64,000 nucleotides of DNA from Chloroflexota bacterium (GTDB taxonomy: Bacteria > Chloroflexota > Anaerolineae > Aggregatilineales > J027). The stretch is from contig QMIT01000013.1 in the NCBI GenBank assembly GCA_024434115.1, positions 1 through 64,000 on the forward strand, in the 5' to 3' direction. A program made the position numbers and the translations under genes. Below, one piece after another: positions 7,377 through 16,300 of the stretch. A model generated the notes under the pieces. It was given only the letters and a program-made list of their open reading frames with translations. It was not told the DNA's origin and ran no database searches. Positions within the stretch are counted from its first letter, which is position 1; every line of letters begins with the position of its first letter.

Positions 7377-10300
7377 ATGAGGAAGCGCGTCCTACATAGG
7401 ACATATCATCTGGTCATTATCCTGACCTTGATTATGAGCTTCATGCCTTCCCTAATGTCACAGGAATTAAGTCCTGTTAGCACGTCGGATAAGGCGGAAG
7501 CTGCAAACACAGATAACCCTGTGGAAAGCACTTCATCCTCGCTCCTCGAAACCAGTTCAGGAGGAGGCGGCACCGACCCGACAGCCCCCGGTCGTCCGGC
7601 TTATGCGCCACCAGATGTAGAGTGTATGGTGAGTTTCGAAGGGACGATCTTTATAGATGGCGGCCCCGGTACTTACCCAACTCAGTTCTATCCCGTCGCT
7701 AATGGTGACGTGCAGGACCCGGCTTGGATTAACCAAGACATTACGAGCGTGGTTGGCGACCCGCCGTTTGTGACCTTAAACCAGCGGCTCGTTCTGTATT
7801 TTTCAATCCGGAACACTTCGGAAAATGGCAATCCGAATTGTGCAGTTGGTGGTCACGATGTTGTGTTGCGAGAACTTCAAGTTCGTGACCGCGATACATT
7901 GTATAGGCAGATGTGGAATATTACTGGCACTCCTAGCATCCCTAGCGCCGATCCGTTGGCTAATCTATTTTGGTCAAGTGGAACCCCCGGCGTTCTCAAT
8001 CGTGGTCAAAATGCTTGGGGATTTATGTTTTTTGATGCTGATCAAGTGTCCAACGTGACAGGGTTAATTCGTTTCCAAATGATTTGGACAATGGATTCTT
8101 GTACGCCCGGTGCGCTAAACGGTAGCTCGTGCGCTGGGGCGGTTGGCCCGACGATCAGTGCTCCCTTGGACAATCAAGGGACGGCAGTACAGGTTCGGGG
8201 ACCCCGCGCACAACTGACCTTTATAGAACCCACTGTTGCCCCACCCGTATTTGCGAACCCTGACCAATTTGTGCCCTATATCCTAGAGGTAAACCGTCCT
8301 GCTGCCCCTACAACGACACAAGATATTGTGAGGGCTGAAGGTGACCCCGCCTCACTTCCCGATTGTGGGAGTGGCACATTTAATGATGGGAACCCCTATG
8401 GCTGGTATGATGGCCCGGATCCATTCACGGCCACTGAAATTGATAACATGGCTTTGAATCCGCCCATACAGACGGATGGGCCAAGCGGAGTTTATTACTG
8501 CTATTTCCGAGTTGAAATGGACACGGCTCTCGCGGACCCGGTTACCGGCCAATTTGTGTTTGAGGGCGATGTCATACTAACGGACATAAACGGTTTTAGT
8601 GAAACATTTCATGTAGTGGCCCCGCCTGTTACGCTCCGTATTCCCGAAGTTACCGTTACAAAGGTGATTGTATCCCCCGCTAATTCGGGACAAGGCATTT
8701 CGATTGGCGGTACGGTTACTTATGAAGTCACCATTCGCAATACTGGCGAAATTCCCCTCAATCAAATCTCGGCGATTGACAGCCTAACGGGACCGTTGGC
8801 GATTCCACTGAATACCACGCTGGCGGAGGACCCCGATGGGGATGGCCCACTGCTAGGTGAAGAGATTATCCTAACCACCTCTTATACGGTCAGGGCGAAT
8901 GACCCGTCCACGCTTGTCAATACCGTGACGGTGACGGCGCACCTCAATTTGCCGGGAGTTAACGATACCGTTACGGATACTGCGGCGGCTTCGATTCGCG
9001 TGATTTCGGAGGATCTACAGGTCACGCTGGTGTTGCGTTCGGTGGATGGAATTCCCTATGATCTCAATAGCAATACTCCGCCTCCTCAACCCGGTAGCGT
9101 TTTGGTGTTTACGACCCTGTACGACAATCGTGGTACGATCAACCTGCATGATCTTCAATACGTTGCTAACTACCCGACCTACGTAGACGCCCCTGCACCG
9201 ACTTATGTCAACTCTGTGATTGGCGCTGGGCTGATTCTGCCGGGTCTGTATGGCGATGCGCCGAGTGAATCGGCCTCAACGTTTACCTATACTGTTCCCG
9301 CCTCGTTCCCGCCTGATCCTATCTTCCAGCGAGTGCGAGTACGGGCTTTCCGGCCCAACAACACGGCAGTTTTTGCTGAAGCCTTGTTAGTCGTTGACCT
9401 CACAAATCCCAATGTATCTATCACAGCGTTACGTTATCGGCCCGGTGATGGCCCTGTCTCTGATACAGAAGCGGCCCTTCGTGGGGATACCCTCTATTTC
9501 AGCGGGACTATTACAAACGAGTCAGCTTTGGACATATGCGGTGTTGAAATTCGGCAGTATGTTCGTAATCCAATTACGGGCCTGCTGACACCCGGTAATC
9601 CCTTTGTGCTTCCCGCCAGCAACATTACATGGCCCGGACCCGCAGGAACATTGGCTCCATCTGCGTCAGCCGACTTTACAGGCGTGACCTATTTGGTGAA
9701 TGCCGCAACGCCTGACCCGTTGGACATTGTTTTCGAGGTGTATGCGCCGCAACAGGGTAGCCCAACCTGTGCCGTCTTGAGCACGCCGCTGGTTGACCGC
9801 ACAACGGTTTCGGTGGATATTTCAGACGTGCAGATTTCGGCTTTCATTCAGGCCCGTCGGGTCAACGACAATGCGATTGTCGCCTATGGCCTCTATCCGC
9901 CACCTGAACTTGCATATCGCTTTATCTATGTTGCAACCAATGTGGGGGGTATACAATTCACGATTGATAGTCTGAATTACTGCGTGGTGGGCTTCCCAAT
10001 GGCCTGTGACTCGGCCTTCCCGAGTACCGCCCCTAACTTTATGGAGCCAGATAATGTTTTCACACCGTTCCAAACCCGGACGGATGAATTCACTATAACC
10101 CTCTTAGAAGAAGATGTAGCGGAATTTGTGAATCCTCTGCAAGTTGAGGTTATCTTGAACGGTACAGATGCTGAGGGCCGAAATATCGTTCTTCGGACAC
10201 TCCTTCAATTCCCGCTTATCTCAAGCGAGCTTCCCGGTACACTCACTGGCCCACTCAATACCTTAGTGGCGCCACCCGATCGTGCTCAAGATTTGCTCAC

Positions 10301-13300
10301 GAGCTTGGTGCGTGGCGATGCGAATGTGCCATTCCAGTTTACATTTGAGAACGAAACCAACACTGTGTTGGAGAATGTGTACATTGTCAACCTGCTTGAA
10401 AACAGTGTGACACCGCAAGTGGGCTACTATCAAGTCGGGGCATTTGGCTTCAATGACTATTACGAATTATGTACGGTCACTGGCCTAAGCGGTGGTGGAA
10501 CTCCGAATCCAACTGGCCCCAACACCATGCAGCCGAATGAGATTATCTCTGGGACATGTTACTTCACCTATGCGACGACCATGCCATCAGGTGATTTCCA
10601 GATGCAGGTGTTGGCAGTAGCGAACCGAGTGGTTGACCCGACCCAGCGCTTGATCTCGGTGGTCACGTGGGGTATCCGCGAGGTGCCGCATCTGCGGGCC
10701 TTGAAGCTTGGCCCCGGCAGTGCTGTTGCGACTGAGCCAATCGAATACACCGTCGAGATTTATAACCAATCCATGTATCAATACGTGGATTTCAACCCCT
10801 CGAATGGGTTTACGGATGTCATTCAACCGGAGCTAGACCCAAGTACGTTACAGCCGCCCAATTTCACCATTGATGCTTCATGGACGGGCTTGGTTACCAA
10901 TGCGACAGACCCAACTGTGCCGCCCGTGGCACCCGGCCTCTTTCGGTTGCTCGCCCCCTCCAATCCGACCAGCCCAGCGAGTGGGACGTATCAGCGGAAT
11001 CCCCCCGGTGGGCAGTTCCCAGATACCTCCTATCGTAATGATGTCACGGTTACGGGGACGGCTCAAAGCGGCTTGATTGTGAGTGCTACTGCCGCCGCGA
11101 CGGTTGCGATTACCTGCCCACTGGGAATGTTGGGTTTCTATGGAGATATTCCCGGTGATCCGTTTAGTGATACCGATGCCCAATTCACACTGGGTGAACG
11201 TCAGCGGTTTACATTCTTTATCATCAACATCTCCAATGTGCCGATTAATCTAACTTCTGCCGTAGATGAACTCTATAATCGTGAGAATCAACTTGGCCCG
11301 GGTACAGCGATTTATCCCCAGTCATTTACTTGGGACGATCCTTCTCAGCCGGGGGTCATTCCTGTGGATGGGTTTGCGGTGTATGAATACGATGTGATTT
11401 TGCGTCCAGAAGATTATCCTGATGGCACAGACCCACAACGTATCTTCTTTACAACCGAAGTTACTATTGCCAATCCACCACCGAACTGCGACGTATTTGA
11501 CATTCTGTGGTATTTCGACTCGCCCAACCCGGTGACGATTGAAAAGACCGTTACCCCGTCATTGGTCTTCCCCGGCAACGCGGCGACCTATGACATCCAG
11601 CTTACGAATGTCAGCGAAGTCTCGGATATGCAAGTCACGCAGGTGGTGGATGACCTTCTCAGCCAATCCCCACTGGTGATGGATTTCACTTCCGCCAGTC
11701 CCGATGGACAATCCGGCATATTGGAGGAATTGGGAGAAGAACCGCCCGGCAGCGATGATAACAGCGCCGTGCTGCTTCAGAATGGTCAGCAGAACTATAT
11801 CGTTCAAGCAGACGATCCGCCGACACTGACCAACGAAGCAACGGTCTACTATTATCCGATGAATGGCCCGACCTCGGCTGCCCCCGGCACCGTCAATGTT
11901 GGCCCGCCCGGTACGTTCTTTGTTCCGATGGCAACTGGGCCAAACGCATTACTGTCGAATTCAGATGAAGCGTCTATTGGCACGGCCAGTCCGCTGTCTT
12001 GTATCATGGTGCCGAGCCAAACCGACGTACCTGCGGGCGGTTTAGTGGACATCCTAATTACACTGGTTAACGGCAGCACGGATTTCGACATCACCGCTAT
12101 CCAGTTCACGGTAGTAGATGAAGCAGGCAATGTAATCCTAACCAACTCATCGGCGGGTGTGCCTGCGCCGCTCGACCTGACACCTGCTAATCGTCAGTTT
12201 TCGATCAATGTGTCCTACATTGTTCCCGCAGGTTGGAGCGAACCGACCATCACCATAGACTGTACAGCACGCGGTGTGTTTTCATTTAACGGTGAACTCC
12301 TGCCAGATTCGACTACCAGCATTCGTTTGAATGTGGATGCGCCAGAGCTTTTACTAGAGATGGTGGTGTTTGCTGACTCCACGTGTCCGCGCATTGACGG
12401 CCCTGATCTTGATACGCTCCCTGATCTGCCTGATCCAGATGCGCTCCTGCCTGATGAAGTGCCAGAGTTCCCGCTTACCCCAGACGGTATTCCTGAAGCA
12501 ACGGTGAGCCAGTACATTTACTATGGCATCCTACTGCAAAATACCAGTTTGGGGCTGAATTTCCAAAACATAGCAATTGACCAAGCGAGCTTGAACAATG
12601 GCTTGTCGCTTACGGCAGACGTTTCAGCACAACTCAATGCGCTTCTGCCGTCACGCCAACTGGCACCCGGTGAACAGGTGGCTCTGTGCATTCCATATCA
12701 AATCGTTGATCAGACGACCGATCCGCTTATTCACACCCTACAGGTGGCAGCCGAGTCGGTAGCTCCTGCGCCTCCCAACTCTCCTCCGACGCCGTTTACG
12801 CTTCAGGTAGTTGCTACGGTGGATATTGAGGACTCGAATATCCGGATCTTCAAGACCGCCCTGCCGACAGTTTCCTTCCCGGGTGATGTGGTTGAATATA
12901 CGCTCTACATTCAGAACCGCAATAACACGAGCGGTGATACACTTGATGCGGTTCTGCTACTCGACGATGTTTGGGACTCGCTCCTCGGTGGGCCACTGAC
13001 CGGAGCCAGCTTCTGTGGCAACACGGCAACGCCACCCGTGAACATACCGCCCGCGAATTTGGGGGTATGTAATCCGGCACTGACCTCCATTCGCTTTGAT
13101 GATATTGCGGATGGCCTTGACCCCTATGGGTGGACATGGCCCGATAATGCCCGACCGGGGGTACTTTTCGAAGGTGAATCGGCCTCGTATCGGTATCTCT
13201 ACACGGTTCAAGAAATTGACCCGAACCCGTTGATTAACAATGCGGGCGTTCGCGCCGTTCTCTATGATGCGAACGACAGTGACATAACCTCCTCTAACTG

Positions 13301-16300
13301 GGAAGTTCAGGTAGATCTGGTTGGCGATCCGATTCAGCCGACGGATGAGACCTTTGCCTCGGTAGCGATTACAGATTCGCAGTTGCTGGTGATTAAAGAT
13401 GGTCCAGCGACGGCCCTAGCGGGTTCTAGCGTGCAGTATACGGTTACCGTTGTGAATATTGGCGATGTGGAGGTTGCCAATGTGCGGGTACGCGATGAGC
13501 AATACAATCTGGATCGTGGACTGTTTCCGGGAACCTACATGCCGATGACCGAGTGCTTCCGCGACACTGCCGATGAGTCCGTGACCCTTGAAAGGAGCGT
13601 TGGCAGTTTAGTATGTCAGTATACTATTGTGATGCCGACCGCAGAAGAAATCGAAAACGACCCATCACAAGACCCCTATATCAATACGGCGTTTGCAACT
13701 GGGCAGGTCTCCAATGGTGGACAACTAGTACCGCTACCTAATGAGGGTTCAGACACCGCCATTGTGGACATCTTGGTGCCCGACTTGTTCTTGGACAAGA
13801 TTCCGAGTGTTGGTAGTGCCGCCATTGGCGACACGGTAACGTATCGGATCATCGCTGAAAACACGGGTGATGTACCGCTGCGCCTTGACCAAATCGTGGA
13901 TGTTCCGCCACCCCCATCGGTGACACCTGCATTCTCAGTGCCGAGTGTCCGCATCAATTCAACCGATCAGTCGCCGACTTCATGTGGTGTGACAGGGACT
14001 TCTAATAACCTGCCTGTGGTGTTGGCTCCCGGTGACGTGGCCTGTGCTACAGTGTCGCTCGTGATACCGAATCCAGCACCCGCCAGTGAGTATGTCAATA
14101 CTGTGCGGGTCTATGCGACGGTTGACCCCGGCGTTCAAAATAGACCGCTGGTGGATAGCACGAGTGGTTCAGTAGATGTGCGTAATCTGGGCATCGTGGT
14201 CGAGAAACAGGCCTATGACTGCGACCCGCTGGTGTGTCCAAACCCACAAATCATCACCTCGATCAATGAGGGCGTCACCTACTACTATGGCATCACCGTG
14301 ACGAACACGGGCGATGCACCGTTGGATATGATCGAATGGCGTGACCCGCTCTATCTGAATAATGCGTGGCAGCAGGTGGTGAATGCCTTTGATACAAATG
14401 ATCTTATAGACCCAACAGATACTCCTGAATTGGAGGTGAATGAAACCTTCGTGATTGCGTCCTATTCATTCGAGGCCAACTATGCACGCGATGGTGCCCT
14501 GTTGACCAATCGAGTGGACGCCCGAGGACGTGAATCCACGACTGGTAACTTCACGCCGATTCGCAGTGATACAACGCAAGTTATTGTCCTGCCAACTGCA
14601 CTGCAAATTACCAAACGTGCTTGCGTGGACATCAGCGGGAATGGGACACCACCCGCCAGCTTTAACCCATGCCCGGTCAATACTCCGGCAGCGGTTCGCC
14701 CCGGTGGAACGATTTGGTATGAAGTCACTATCGCCAATCCTTCTGCGACAGTTACGGTGATCAACGTTGAAGTTACCGATACTTTGCAGGGAGTATGGGC
14801 TGCTGGGCCGGACACACTGGGGCCGGGAGATGAGGTCACGTGGGTCTATGAAGGTGCTCCAGTCTCCGCCGCGTTGACCAATGTGGTCAATACCGTCACG
14901 GTAAACGCTGAATCGAATGGCTCCCCAATTTCAAGCTCGGATAGTGTTTCAGTTCCAGTGGCGTTGGGTGAACTCTCGGTGTTGATTACCGAGGACAGTG
15001 GTCGTTCTACCGCTGAGGTTGGCGACTTGCTGAACTTCACTGTGTTGGTACAGAACCTTAGCAGCACTCAGACGATATCGTTTATTAACGTGGGTGTGCC
15101 GTTCTACAGCCCTGATTTCTTGAACTTGGTGGCGTTTGATCTCGCACCCGGTACGACTTCGGTGCCGTTTAGATTCCAATACACGGTGACGCCTGCGGAT
15201 AATACGATGGTGTTTGCCGCGATTGCCCAAGGTATCTTGCAAGGTAATCAGATAACGGCCCAAAGCAGTTGGACGGTCACCCGTTCGGTTCGTGGAATGG
15301 CGGTAACGAAGACTGCCGATACCAACTATGCGTCATTGGGTGATACGGTCAACTACACCATCACGATCACCAATGACAGCGGCGAGCAGATTACGGGATT
15401 GACGGTAAGCGACCCCTTGCTGCAAAACTTGCCTGCTTGGACTTCTCCCGCTTGGCCTTCAACCATAGCTCCTGGTCAGTCCCTAACTCGTACCTTCGCA
15501 TATGTGATTGGTGCGCCGATTCCGTCGAACCCGATCCTCAATACGGTGACGGTCACAGGAACAGTCAACGCTGTGGTGACGACGGTACAGGCTGGCCCGG
15601 TGGCGGTCTATATCCCCGACGGTGATTTGTTGGTGACCAACACGCCGAGTGTATTGGATGCGCTGGTGGGCGATATTGTCTCCTTTACCTATCGCATCTG
15701 TAATTTGGCCGACGGTACGCCTACACCGCCGAACAATCAGCCGATCACCAGCATCACATTGACGGACAATCTTGGCCCGATAACGTTACCCGGCTTTGAT
15801 TTCAGCCTTGACCCCGGCGAATGTTATGAAACGGCACGCTTAAACGTCGAGTTGTTTGCGACAGATGTACCCGTCTATACCATGTCGGTGACTGCGACAG
15901 GCTCACAATTTGACGGCGTTGGCGATGTGGCGCTGGCGCAAACCGTGTCACGCGATGTCAATGTCCGTCAACCCGGCCAAAACTTGATGTTTAATGTTAC
16001 AGCGGTGCCAAATCCGGTGGTCTATCCGCCAGCCGGGAATGTGCAGTTCAACTTCACGCTGCAAAATATCGGGACGACAGCCCAAACGATTACGGGTATC
16101 TTGGACAACAGCCCGACACCGGGAGGCCTATGTCAGGCATATAGCCCTGTACCCACCGCGCCCATCTACGCGACGCTAGACCCCGGTGAGATTCTGGCGT
16201 TTACCTGTAGTTACGCTTATACGGGTACACTTGACCCGATTGACGGTATCTGGACAGCAAATATGGCCTCCGGTGACACAGCGACGTCGACCATCTCAGT